From an uncultured Methanobacterium sp. (lineage in GTDB: Archaea > Methanobacteriota > Methanobacteria > Methanobacteriales > Methanobacteriaceae), in NCBI RefSeq assembly GCF_963666025.1, contig NZ_OY762552.1, forward strand, positions 558,001-622,000: 64,000 bases of DNA. Reading direction: 5' to 3'. The notes below the pieces were generated by a model, which did not search any database, had not been told where the DNA came from, and saw only the letters and a program-made list of their open reading frames with translations. Position 1 is the stretch's first letter. Every line of letters begins with the position of its first letter. Of this stretch, positions 46,050 through 55,782 are shown one piece after another. The position numbers and the translations under genes were made by a program.

Positions 46050-47711
46050 CTAAAGAGCTTTTTCCTGTTTTTCAAGTTTTTCTTTTAGAAGTTTTTCTGC
46101 CTGTTCCCTCAGTATGAACTTCTGTATCTTTCCACTGGCAGTTAAGGGGAATTCATCCACAAAAAACACGTGTTTGGGTACCTTGAAACGGGCTATCTTG
46201 GTTCGGGCGTAGTCCCTGACATCCTCTTCAGTGAGTTCGGCATCTTCTTCCAGGATAATACAGGCTCCTACAATTTCTCCGTATTTTTCATCAGAGATTC
46301 CCACCACCTGCACGTCAAGAACTCCGGGCATGGTGTATAAAAATTCCTCGATTTCACGGGGGTAGATGTTTTCTCCTCCACGGATGATCATGTCCTTGAT
46401 ACGGCCCACTATGGAGTAGTATCCTTCTTCATCCACACTTGCCAGGTCCCCACTGTGGAGCCATCCATCTTCGTCTATGACTTCCCTGGTTTTATCCGGC
46501 ATTTTGTAGTAGCCCTTCATCACATTGTACCCTTTACAACATATTTCCCCGGTCTGGTGGGGTCCCATGGTTTCTCCAGTTTCAGGGTCCACGATTTTAA
46601 CTTCACATTCTGGTAAGGGTTTGCCCACGGTTTCCACCCTCTTCTCCAGGGGGTCATCCACACTGGTCTGGGTGAATCCGGGTGATCCTTCGGTTAATCC
46701 GTAAACACTGGTTATCTGGGTCAGGTTCATATCGTTGACCACCCTTTTCATTGCTTCAATTGGTGGGGTGGAGCCTGCCATGATCCCGGTTCTGAGGCTG
46801 GAAAGATCGAACATATCAAACATGGGATGGCTGTACTCGGCGATGAACATGGTGGGTACTCCATATAGGGCTGTACAGCGTTCCTTTTGAACTGCGGCCA
46901 GAACCAGTAGTGGGTCGAAGAGTTCAACCATTACCATGGTGGCCCCGTGGCTGAAGGTGGCCATCACTGCCAGTACAATACCGAAACAATGGAAAAGTGG
47001 CACTGTTATGCATAACCTGTCTTTTTCGGTGAATTTCTGCCTTTCACCTATGTAGTATCCATTGTTTAAGATGTTACGGTGGGTTAACATAACCCCCTTG
47101 GGAAATCCGGTGGTTCCTGAGGTGTACTGCATGTTAACCACCTCATCATTGGTAACAGATGATTTGATCTGCTGGAATTCCTCATCATCTGCGTGGTTTC
47201 CCAGTAAGAGTAGTTCGTTAGTGTTGTACATTCCCCTGTGCTTTTCCTGGCCCACGTAGATCACACTGTCCAGGAATGGGAATTTTTCACTGTTGAGTTT
47301 ACCCCTTTCCTGGGTTTTAAGTTCGGGGATGAGTTCGTAAACTATTTGGATGTAATCAACATCCTGGTATCCATCAATAATTGCCAGGGCCTTCATATCT
47401 GATTGTTCCAGTACGTATTCCAGTTCATGGCTTTTGTAAGCGGTGTTAACTGTGACCAGAACTACCCCGATCTTGGAGGTTGCGAACAACATGGTTAGCC
47501 AGTCAGGCACGTTTTTAGCCCAGATACCCACGTGGTCTCCCTTTTTTATTCCAATTTCCAGGAAGCCCTTGGCCAGGAGGTTGACTCTCTCATCAAACTC
47601 CTGGTAGGTGAAACGAAGATCTCGGTCAGGGTATACCATGAATTCCTGATTGGGATCCTTTTTTACCATTTCTTCCAGGAAATCACCAATAGTAAGCTCA
47701 CTAAAAACCAT
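46050..47711 (-). CDS. Acyl-CoA synthetase (AMP-forming)
   Basis: A 553-residue ANL-family ligase: MQYTSGTTGFPKGVMLTHRN near residue 191 (P-loop-like A3), YGLTEGSPGF near 340 (A5), GWLHSGDLASVDEEGYYSIVGRIKDMIIRGGENIYPREIEEFL near 420-460 (A7-A8 hinge), and TASGKIQKF near the C-terminus with the catalytic Lys. Long enough for the medium/long-chain fatty-acid CoA ligase group. Third gene of an operon with an XRE-cupin regulator and a hotdog thioesterase. A natural substrate in a methanogen is unclear; carboxylic acid from lipid salvage or exogenous acids is possible. Confidence 0.9.
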   Translation of the reverse strand: MVFSELTIGDFLEEMVKKDPNQEFMVYPDRDLRFTYQEFDERVNLLAKGFLEIGIKKGDHVGIWAKNVPDWLTMLFATSKIGVVLVTVNTAYKSHELEYVLEQSDMKALAIIDGYQDVDYIQIVYELIPELKTQERGKLNSEKFPFLDSVIYVGQEKHRGMYNTNELLLLGNHADDEEFQQIKSSVTNDEVVNMQYTSGTTGFPKGVMLTHRNILNNGYYIGERQKFTEKDRLCITVPLFHCFGIVLAVMATFSHGATMVMVELFDPLLVLAAVQKERCTALYGVPTMFIAEYSHPMFDMFDLSSLRTGIMAGSTPPIEAMKRVVNDMNLTQITSVYGLTEGSPGFTQTSVDDPLEKRVETVGKPLPECEVKIVDPETGETMGPHQTGEICCKGYNVMKGYYKMPDKTREVIDEDGWLHSGDLASVDEEGYYSIVGRIKDMIIRGGENIYPREIEEFLYTMPGVLDVQVVGISDEKYGEIVGACIILEEDAELTEEDVRDYARTKIARFKVPKHVFFVDEFPLTASGKIQKFILREQAEKLLKEKLEKQEKAL

Positions 47712-47878
47712 TTTACAAACTCCAAGTTTTACAATCTTAAATATGTAGGTTACACTTTATTTTTTGAATAATTATTTCCCTTTGAACGTTACTTCCACAA
47801 ATGGAGTATTACCCTAATAGGTTTTTACCATAATGGATTAATTACCTGAACTAAGCTATTTATTTAGATAGGTAAGTA

Positions 47879-48289
<411 letters not shown>

Positions 48290-48330
48290 GTATAAGTATC
48301 TCCAATTTTTATAAAAGGGTCTCCCTCATT

Positions 48331-48912
48331 TTAAAAGGGAGTGTAAACCACTGCCAACATTTTTGAATCTTTTTCTTTGGCATGTACGTGGTGAGGAACC
48401 ACTGAATCGTAGTAAATACTGTCTTCTGGTTCTAAAAGGTATTTTTCCTGCCCGTAAAGTACTTCTATCTTTCCATGGATAACATACAAGAATTCTTCAC
48501 CTTCGTGGGATGCCAGCTGGTAATCCTGGTTTTCAGTGGGGTGCACATCGATGATAAAAGGTTCCATGTGCCGGTCTCCTTTCCCATAAGCCAGGGAGTA
48601 AAATTCCAATGCACTCTGGTTGCTGTGTTCACCAAGTCCCTGACCAGAAAACCGGATTATATTATCTGATTTTCCGGATTTTACCATGAAAGGACCGCTG
48701 TGAGGGGCATCATCCAGGAATGTGCCCAGGCGTACACCCAGTGCCCGTGCTATTTTTAAAAGAGGAGTTAGTGATGGTACCAGTGCTCCGCTTTCCAGAT
48801 CTTCTATGAGTTCAACACTGCTATAACTGGCATCGGCCAGTTCTTCCACCGAAAGTTTTCGATCTTCTCTTAACTGACGGATTTTCGCTCCAACTTTGTT
48901 CTCCTCATTCAT
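48331..48912 (-). CDS. XRE-family regulator with cupin domain
   Basis: A protein of about 193 residues. Residues 5-65 are an XRE helix-turn-helix (GAKIRQLREDRKLSVEELADASYSSVELIEDLESGALVPSLTPLLKIARALGVRLGTFL); residues 110-190 are a cupin (HPTENQDYQLASHEGEEFLYVIHGKIEVLYG, then SIYYDSVVPHHVHAKEKDS) with the His/Glu metal/ligand set. XRE-cupin proteins sense small molecules and control neighbouring metabolic genes. Here it heads the thioesterase/acyl-CoA synthetase operon. ATG 48912 is preferred over the upstream ATG 48921. Confidence 0.88.
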   Translation of the reverse strand: MNEENKVGAKIRQLREDRKLSVEELADASYSSVELIEDLESGALVPSLTPLLKIARALGVRLGTFLDDAPHSGPFMVKSGKSDNIIRFSGQGLGEHSNQSALEFYSLAYGKGDRHMEPFIIDVHPTENQDYQLASHEGEEFLYVIHGKIEVLYGQEKYLLEPEDSIYYDSVVPHHVHAKEKDSKMLAVVYTPF

Positions 48913-49225
48913 TCCAATCACCTTAATTTCATAAATATTAAATTTTCAATTTCATAAACACAAACTTTGATTATATAATTTTAGCATATTTTTATAGTAT
49001 ATCTTAATTTTAGTATACCTGAAAATTATACTTTAGTTACTTAAACATTTTTTTAAATATTGCGCCCACCCATCCATGAGACCCTTTAAAATATGTTTTA
49101 GGGAGCGGTGACTAAATGTTTTATCATTTTCCATATCTGCAACTTAATAAAAAAAGTTGATTTATTGGATTTATTGATTATTTCCAGGAATACATCCTGA
49201 ATTATCAGTTTAATTATGGATAATG

Positions 49226-49513
49226 TCAGGGAGAGGTTCCATTGGTGGGTGTAGTGTTGACAGTGGTGTTGTTAGTGGTATTGGTGATATTGGTGGTGTT
49301 AACCTGAATATGCTTTACAATATGAACCGGGGTGAAGTTGGAATCACCGATCTGACTGATCTTCTGATCACCGTTTAAATTAAAATTCGATGGAATTAAT
49401 CCCACACCGATGTCAGTACCTATGTTTAAAGCATTGGCACCTGAAGCAGCCCCATAGGCAACCAGTGCAATCATTAGAACAATGAACAAAGTTCCTGATT
49501 TTTTAGGAGTCAT
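49226..49513 (-). CDS. Exported protein with Asn/Thr-rich tail
   Basis: A 95-residue protein: basic start (MTPKKSG), a membrane helix/signal (FIVLMIALVAYGAASGANA), a mature part LNIGTDIGVGLIPSNFNLNGDQK and then a terminal run of NTTNIT/NTTNNTT sites, heavily glycosylatable. The tail is almost a pure sequon repeat. Close relative in design to 33271-33552 and 35119-35442. Function unknown. Small, AT-rich, stand-alone. Confidence 0.7.
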   Translation of the reverse strand: MTPKKSGTLFIVLMIALVAYGAASGANALNIGTDIGVGLIPSNFNLNGDQKISQIGDSNFTPVHIVKHIQVNTTNITNTTNNTTVNTTPTNGTSP

Positions 49514-49801
49514 TTAAATTACCTATCTAACTTAAAATTTTAGATAAAACTGTTAATCCCTATTAGCCCTAGTTAATTAAATATCAGACATATGATGAGT
49601 TTTAATGATAAATTCAGGTTTATTTATAATGATTAATTTTTTTATGAGTATATACTATCGTAGATATCTGTAATTAATATCTCAAAACCCCTTTAAATAG
49701 AATAGCCTTAAAGGCACAAATAAACATTTAAGTACGTAAGGTTCATGCATTCATATGGAAATTCCTTTATCCCTTATGAAAAGGAATAAAAAAGGATAGT
49801 T

Positions 49802-51583
49802 TTACTCCACAGTCACACATTTTGCCAGGTTTTTGGGTTTATCAGGATCAATACCCCTCTGCACACTTATGTGGTATGATAATAACTGTAATGGCACCAC
49901 GTAGATCAGGGGTGAGAGTAACTCACTGATCTGGGCGGGGAATTTTATCATATCCCGGGCTTCATATTCCAAGACCTGATCATCAATTGATCCAAGACCT
50001 ATAACTCTAGCACCTCTAGCTTTCACTTCTTCCACATTGCTTAAAGTTCGGTCGTGACTTTTACCCGGAGGTACCACCGCTACCACTGGCACTTCATCAT
50101 CGATGAGGGCTAATGGTCCGTGTTTAAGTTCACCTGCAGCATATCCCTCGCCATGAATGTAGGTTATTTCTTTGAGTTTCAAAGCACCCTCCATGGCTGT
50201 AGGGTAAGAAAATCCACGGCCAATGAAGAAGAAATCCTGGGCATCTTTGTATCTAGCTGCCATTTCTTTGATTTCATCTTCCACTGAGAGTACTGTTTTC
50301 ATGTAATCTGGAATCAGTTGAAGTTCCTCTAGAAGCTCCCTGTTTTTACCCATGCATGCTGCCAGGAGGTATATGCAGGTTAATTGACTGATATAAGTTT
50401 TAGTGGCTGCTACGCCTATTTCGGGCCCCGCCCTAGTGAAAATAACATAATCGGCTTCCCTAGTAGCTGTACTGCCCAGTACATTTACAATTGCCAGAGT
50501 TTTTGCCTTTTCATTGGCTATTCTAAGGGCTTTAAGAGTATCAGCCGTTTCTCCAGATTGGCTGATGAATATCACCAGTGACTCTGGATCAATAGCTTTT
50601 TGGGAGAATTCAAACTCAGATGCCAGGATAACATCTGTAGGCAACCCCAATAGACCTTCAAAAAGATATTTACCAACAAGAGATGCGTGATACGATGTTC
50701 CACAGGCCACAAATGTGATACGTTTGAATTTGGGGAATTTATTGACGATCTCCTCAATATCTGAAACTTCAAAAAGTGTGTTTTTAACTGCTTCTGGCTG
50801 TTCATGAATTTCTTTCAGCATGAAATGAGGATAGCCACATTTTTGGGCCATTTCAGGAGTCCATTTAATGGTTTCGATTTTCTTTTCCAGTACCTGCCCA
50901 TTAACATCCTTTACAGTGATGCCATCAGCATCAATAATGAACGTTTCATGATCTGCCAGGTAAATAATCCGTCGGGTATGTTGCAGTATGGCAGGGGCAT
51001 CAGAAGCCAGGAAATATTCACCCTTCCCCAGTCCCAGTATGAGTGGGCTTTCCTTCCGAACTCCCATGATCTTGTTGGGTTCATCAACACTGATGACTGC
51101 AAAGGCATATGAACCATGTAGCTTGCTGATAGCTTTATTCATGGCCTCTTCCATAGTGAGTCCTTCTTTATGGTATTTCTCAATGAGATGTGGAATAACC
51201 TCGGTATCAGTCTGGGATACGAACTGGTGGCCTTCACGTATCAGCTGGTCTTTAAGTTCCTTGTAGTTTTCAATTATACCATTATGAACCACTGCAATTT
51301 TGCCCTCACAATCAGTATGAGGATGAGCATTTTCAGGGGTTGGAAGCCCATGAGTGGCCCAGCGAACATGCCCTATGCCCATTTCTCCTGGAAGTTCTTC
51401 CAGGTGGAGTTCCTCTGAAACTTCGTCAATTTTTCCCTTGTCTTTTCTGATCTTGATTCCAGAAGACGAATAAGTAGCAATGCCCACTGAATCATAACCC
51501 CTGTATTCAAGGTGCTGAACACAATCAAGGAGCACAGGTGCTGCTTTATTAGTTTTAAGTATACATCCCACAATTCCACACAT
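49802..51583 (-). CDS. glmS: Glutamine-fructose-6-phosphate aminotransferase (isomerising)
   Basis: A 593-residue GlmS. The mature N-terminus starts MCGIVGC with Cys2 as the glutaminase nucleophile, followed by YRGYDSVGIA, GHVRWATHGLPTPENAHPH and the acceptor 'SQTDTEVIPHLI'. Two SIS isomerase domains follow: ACGTSYHASLVGKYLFE and SQSGETADTLKALRIA, then GRGFSYPTAMEGALKLKEITYIHGEGYAAGELKHGPLALI, and the C-terminus ends KNLAKCVTVE. It makes glucosamine-6-phosphate for pseudomurein and glycan precursors. Divergent from purC. Confidence 0.96.
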   Translation of the reverse strand: MCGIVGCILKTNKAAPVLLDCVQHLEYRGYDSVGIATYSSSGIKIRKDKGKIDEVSEELHLEELPGEMGIGHVRWATHGLPTPENAHPHTDCEGKIAVVHNGIIENYKELKDQLIREGHQFVSQTDTEVIPHLIEKYHKEGLTMEEAMNKAISKLHGSYAFAVISVDEPNKIMGVRKESPLILGLGKGEYFLASDAPAILQHTRRIIYLADHETFIIDADGITVKDVNGQVLEKKIETIKWTPEMAQKCGYPHFMLKEIHEQPEAVKNTLFEVSDIEEIVNKFPKFKRITFVACGTSYHASLVGKYLFEGLLGLPTDVILASEFEFSQKAIDPESLVIFISQSGETADTLKALRIANEKAKTLAIVNVLGSTATREADYVIFTRAGPEIGVAATKTYISQLTCIYLLAACMGKNRELLEELQLIPDYMKTVLSVEDEIKEMAARYKDAQDFFFIGRGFSYPTAMEGALKLKEITYIHGEGYAAGELKHGPLALIDDEVPVVAVVPPGKSHDRTLSNVEEVKARGARVIGLGSIDDQVLEYEARDMIKFPAQISELLSPLIYVVPLQLLSYHISVQRGIDPDKPKNLAKCVTVE

Positions 51584-51641
51584 ATTAATTCACCTGAGTA
51601 AGTGTTTTTTTAAAGCTAAGTAAATGGTAATAATGCCAATA

Positions 51642-51743
<102 letters not shown>

Positions 51744-51767
51744 ATAAATAATGAAATGGAGTTTAAC

Positions 51768-52514
51768 ATGAATCTTGATAAGGGAAATCTCCTATACAGG
51801 GGTAAAGCCAAGGATGTGTACCAGACCAGCCAGCCACAGCAAGTTTTGGTAAAATTTAGAGACGATATAACAGCAGGGGATGGAGAAAAAAAAGAAGTTA
51901 TGAGTTTAAAGGGCCATTACAACTCCCTCATATCTGCTAAACTTTTCGAACTACTGGAAGATGCGGGAATAAAAACCCAGTACATTGATTTACCAGAACC
52001 CGGACACATGCTATCCCATAAGCTGGATATGATACCTCTGGAAGTGATTACTCGAAATATAGCTGCAGGAAGTCTGCTTCGAAGGTTCCCATTCCCGGAT
52101 GGGCAGACATTTAACCCCCCTATTATTCAAATGGATTATAAAAATGATGAATATCACGACCCCATGCTCAACGATGATATCATCCTGGCCCTTGATCTGG
52201 CCAGTAGCGAAGATCTGGAAACCATACGAAAAATAACCCTCAAGATCAATGAAGTTCTGAAAAACTTCCTGGAAAGCAGAGGACTGCTTTTCCCTGACTT
52301 TAAAATCGAATTTGGTCGCGACATAGATGGGAACATTGTCCTGGGTGATGAAATCAGCCCAGACACCTGTCGATTCTGGGATAGTGAAACCTGCGATATT
52401 CTGGACAAGGACCTCTTCCGAAAAGGAGAATCTGGAGTTATTGAGGCCTACCAAAAAGTTGCCAATATAATCTTGGATGATGAGGATAAGAAGAAATGGA
52501 ATCTGGATTTTTAA
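51768..52514 (+). CDS. purC: SAICAR synthetase (PurC)
   Basis: A protein of about 248 residues: LYRGKAKDVYQT start signature, DDITAGDGEKKEVMSLKGHYNSLISAKLFELLEDAG, TRNIAAGSLLRRFPF, then LFPDFKIEFGRDIDGNIVLGDEISPDTCRFWDSETCDILDKDLFRKG with the catalytic acidic residues. It condenses CAIR and aspartate in purine biosynthesis. The start at 51768 (MNLDKGNLLY) with GGAG five to eight bases ahead is preferred over the longer ATT/ATG frame at 51738. First gene of purC-purS-purQ. Confidence 0.95.
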   Translation: MNLDKGNLLYRGKAKDVYQTSQPQQVLVKFRDDITAGDGEKKEVMSLKGHYNSLISAKLFELLEDAGIKTQYIDLPEPGHMLSHKLDMIPLEVITRNIAAGSLLRRFPFPDGQTFNPPIIQMDYKNDEYHDPMLNDDIILALDLASSEDLETIRKITLKINEVLKNFLESRGLLFPDFKIEFGRDIDGNIVLGDEISPDTCRFWDSETCDILDKDLFRKGESGVIEAYQKVANIILDDEDKKKWNLDF

Positions 52515-52654
52515 ATTAAATGAGAATAAAGGTATTAAATAAGAATAAAGGTTAGATAATTGAGAATAATGTTAAAAAAAATAAAGTTAGATTTATTAAA
52601 TTGATTATAAAGGATTTGACGATTATTGATTGAATTAATCTACGGGTGATGTCT

Positions 52655-52909
52655 ATGAAATACCATGCACAAGTTGAAATAAGTCTTAAAAAAGGAATGC
52701 TCAATCCAGAAGCTTCCACCATCCAAAGGGCACTGGCCCTTTTAGACTATCAGGTGGAGGATACTGCTACCATCGAAATAGTAAAATTCACTCTAGAAGC
52801 AGGAAACCCTGATGTGGCTCGTGAAGAAGTGGTCCAGATGTGCGAGCGATTACTCTGCAACCCTGTGATTCACGACTACCAGATCCAGATTGAAACTGCA
52901 GGTGACTAA
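52655..52909 (+). CDS. purS: FGAM synthase subunit PurS
   Basis: A protein of about 84 residues: MKYHAQVEISLKKGMLNPEASTIQRALALLDYQVEDTATIEIVKFTLEA, then ARE...MCERLLCNPVIHDYQIQIE. Full family length. PurS bridges PurL and PurQ in the FGAM synthase complex. GGTGAT before the ATG 52655; upstream in-frame GTG and ATG codons are nearby. One base separates its stop from the purQ start. Confidence 0.93.
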   Translation: MKYHAQVEISLKKGMLNPEASTIQRALALLDYQVEDTATIEIVKFTLEAGNPDVAREEVVQMCERLLCNPVIHDYQIQIETAGD

Positions 52910-52910
52910 A

Positions 52911-53561
<651 letters not shown>

Positions 53562-53571
53562 GAATCTTTAA

Positions 53572-53640
53572 TTGCTAAAAAAAGCTAATCCCAAAAAAGC
53601 TAATTCCTGAAAAAATTAATTCCTGAAAAACCTTATTCCC
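53572..53640. repeat. Degenerate AT-rich tandem repeat behind purQ
   Basis: Units such as AAAAAAGCTAATTCCTGAAA recur about four times between purQ and cobA. They start within 15 bases of the purQ stop. No coding role. Confidence 0.5.
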
Positions 53641-53702
53641 AGAATATAAGCGATAACGAAATTACTAAAAACAGATTATAAAAAATTTCACATGGTGAAT
53701 TA

Positions 53703-54428
53703 ATGGTAGTTTATTTAGTAGGCGCAGGACCAGGGGATCCGGATCTGGTGACCCTTAAAGCCATTAAAACCCTGCAAAAAGCAGATGTTGTGGTTTACGA
53801 TCGTCTGGCCAATGAGGAAATACTCAAATACGCCAGCGGCGCAGGCCTGATATACGTGGGAAAAAGAGCAGGATCTCACTCCAAAAAACAGGAAGAAATA
53901 AACCAGATCCTCATAGAACAGGGCAAAAAATATGATTCAGTGGTTCGACTCAAAGGCGGTGACCCCTTTGTCTTTGGTAGGGGTGGAGAGGAAATACTGG
54001 CCCTGCAGGAAGAAGGAATACCCGTGGAAATCATACCAGGTGTGACCTCCGCCATTGGAGTTCCAACTACCGTAGGACTTCCAGTAACCCATCGTGGAGT
54101 GGCCACTTCATTCACAGTGGTAACCGGCCACGAGGACCCTACCAAATCAGAAAAACAGGTACAGTGGAACTATAACGCCGATACCATTGTTATTCTCATG
54201 GGTGTGGGACACCTGGAGGAAAATATTAAAGAAATTATGAAGTACAAGGACCCTCAAACTCCAGTGTGCGTCATTGAAAAGGGAACTACCCCTGATGAGA
54301 GAATTATAACCGGTACTCTGGAGAACATTACCCAGAAAGATATCAATCCCCCGGCCCTGGTGATAATAGGACCAGTGGTGGATGTTTTTAAGGATATTCA
54401 AAATAAAAAACCATATATTTTCGTATAA
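53703..54428 (+). CDS. cobA: Uroporphyrinogen-III C-methyltransferase (CobA/SUMT)
   Basis: A 241-residue SUMT: MVVYLVGAGPGDPDLVTLKAIKTLQKADVVVYDRL, then VVRLKGGDPFVFGRGGEE and PGVTSAIGVPTTVGLPVTHRGVATSFTVVTGHE, ending GTTPDERIITGTL. All precorrin methylase motifs are present and it is standard in length. It uses two SAM to make precorrin-2, the branch point to cobamides, siroheme and F430. Followed by hemD in the same orientation. Confidence 0.95.
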   Translation: MVVYLVGAGPGDPDLVTLKAIKTLQKADVVVYDRLANEEILKYASGAGLIYVGKRAGSHSKKQEEINQILIEQGKKYDSVVRLKGGDPFVFGRGGEEILALQEEGIPVEIIPGVTSAIGVPTTVGLPVTHRGVATSFTVVTGHEDPTKSEKQVQWNYNADTIVILMGVGHLEENIKEIMKYKDPQTPVCVIEKGTTPDERIITGTLENITQKDINPPALVIIGPVVDVFKDIQNKKPYIFV

Positions 54429-54436
54429 ACCTTTAT

Positions 54437-54580
54437 AATGGATTTAAAGCTAATAAAATCATGTAAATGATCAATGGTAGACGATCCAATAGGAATGGAT
54501 TTAAAGGTAAAAAGATCCAGTATAGATGGATTTAAAGGTAAAGAGGTCCAGTATGAATGGATTTGAAGGTAAAGTTATTG
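54437..54580. repeat. 31-bp tandem repeat running into the hemD start
   Basis: A 31-bp unit, ATGGATTTAAAGGTAAAGAG plus GTCCAGTATGA, occurs at 54495, 54526 and 54557 (exact 31-bp period), with an older variant near 54437. The third copy is the beginning of hemD itself (ATGAATGGATTTGAAGG at 54553), so the upstream copies are duplications of the gene's own RBS and first codons. Confidence 0.72.
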
Positions 54581-55338
54581 GTATAACCCGACCCCTGGAA
54601 CGTTCCCAGGCTGCCGTGGACATAGTTCAGGAAAATGGAGGAATTCCTTTAGTAGTTCCCACCCTTGAACTGGAGGCTTTTGCCAGCGAATCTTTGATGG
54701 ATCTATGCAATCGGGCTGGTGAACTGGATTGGATAATATTCACCTCCCCGGCATCACTGGAATCACTGTTTAAATACTGTGAAGATTTTAGGGAAAAACT
54801 CAATCCTCAATGCCAGGTAGCGGTTATTGGACCACGTACAGAGCGAGTATTAAATGATTATGGTATTCAGGCAGATATGGTGCCTGATGATTACACTGCT
54901 GAAGGTCTTCTGGAGGAATTTCACAAAATCGATCTTAACCGGAAAAAAGTAGGAGTTCCCCGTACATTTAAAGCAAGAGATGTGCTCCCGGAAGGTTTAA
55001 AGAATATGGGTGCTACGGTTTATCTGGCAGAAGCCTATAAATCCACCAAACCTTCTGATACCAGCAGGGTTGAATTACTGGTGGAGAAAATAATCCAGGG
55101 AAAAGTGGATGCAGTTACCTTTACCAGCCCACTTACCGTCACCAATCTCTTTGAAATGGCTGGAGATAAAAGAATAGAGTTAATAGATTCTTTTAAAGAG
55201 GGAAAGGTTTTAGCAGCAGCTATTGGCCCTATTACCCAGAAACCTCTGGAAGAGTTGGGAATACCCTCTATTTTCCCTTCCAAGTACACTGTTAAAGATA
55301 TGTTAATGCAGTTAAAAGAAGAACTGAGTCTAATTTAA
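54553..55338 (+). CDS. hemD: Uroporphyrinogen-III synthase (HemD)
   Basis: A protein of about 261 residues: MNGFEGKVIGITRPLERSQAAVDIVQENGGIPLVVPTLELEAF, then LDWIIFTSPASLESLFKY, VAVIGPRTERVLNDYGIQADMVPDDYTAEGLLE, and the second half with VDAVTFTSPLTVTNLFEM and AAAIGPITQKPLEELG. The two-domain pattern with paired TSP and GPxT motifs is typical. It closes the tetrapyrrole ring upstream of CobA. ATG 54553 has GAGG seven to ten bases ahead; ATG 54526 is in frame but inside the repeat array and would add only MDLKVKRSS. Confidence 0.93.
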   Translation: MNGFEGKVIGITRPLERSQAAVDIVQENGGIPLVVPTLELEAFASESLMDLCNRAGELDWIIFTSPASLESLFKYCEDFREKLNPQCQVAVIGPRTERVLNDYGIQADMVPDDYTAEGLLEEFHKIDLNRKKVGVPRTFKARDVLPEGLKNMGATVYLAEAYKSTKPSDTSRVELLVEKIIQGKVDAVTFTSPLTVTNLFEMAGDKRIELIDSFKEGKVLAAAIGPITQKPLEELGIPSIFPSKYTVKDMLMQLKEELSLI

Positions 55339-55456
55339 ACTTAAAAGCAAATCATGAACTCAAATAAAAAAAAATGAATCCATTAAACTTATTGAAAATC
55401 CATTAAACTTTTTAAATGGATAGTTTACTTGCATGAACGTTTTTAAAGGAGCTGTG

Positions 55457-55750
55457 ATGATGAAAGATGAAAACAGAACAATTATCTGGCCTGCTTATCT
55501 TGATTCTAAGAAAACTAAATCTGAGGGAAGAAAAATTCCTAAACAACAGGCTGTAAGCTCACCTAAACTACGTGAAATTACTCAAGCAGCTAAAAAACTG
55601 AGGTTGAACCCTTCTGTGGAGAAGTACAAATCTTACCCCTCCTCCTGGTGGGAGGGATCCGGAAGGATAATAATTGATAGGAACATGAGCAAACGGGAAG
55701 TTCTCATTAAACTAAGCAACCTCATTAATGGTTCTCGAAAAGATAAATAA
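55457..55750 (+). CDS. srp19: Signal recognition particle subunit SRP19
   Basis: A protein of about 97 residues: MKDENRTIIWPAYLDSKKTKSEGRKIPKQQAVSSPKLREITQAAKKLRL, then YPSSWWEGSGRIIIDRNMSKREVLIKLSNLI. The WPAYLDSKKTKxEGR and YPxSWWExxGR blocks are SRP19 hallmarks; they bind the tips of helices 6 and 8 of SRP RNA. GGAG precedes the paired ATG codons at 55457 and 55460. Confidence 0.95.
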   Translation: MMKDENRTIIWPAYLDSKKTKSEGRKIPKQQAVSSPKLREITQAAKKLRLNPSVEKYKSYPSSWWEGSGRIIIDRNMSKREVLIKLSNLINGSRKDK

Positions 55751-55782
55751 AAATGTTTTTTGAATAAGGAAAGGAATGATAA

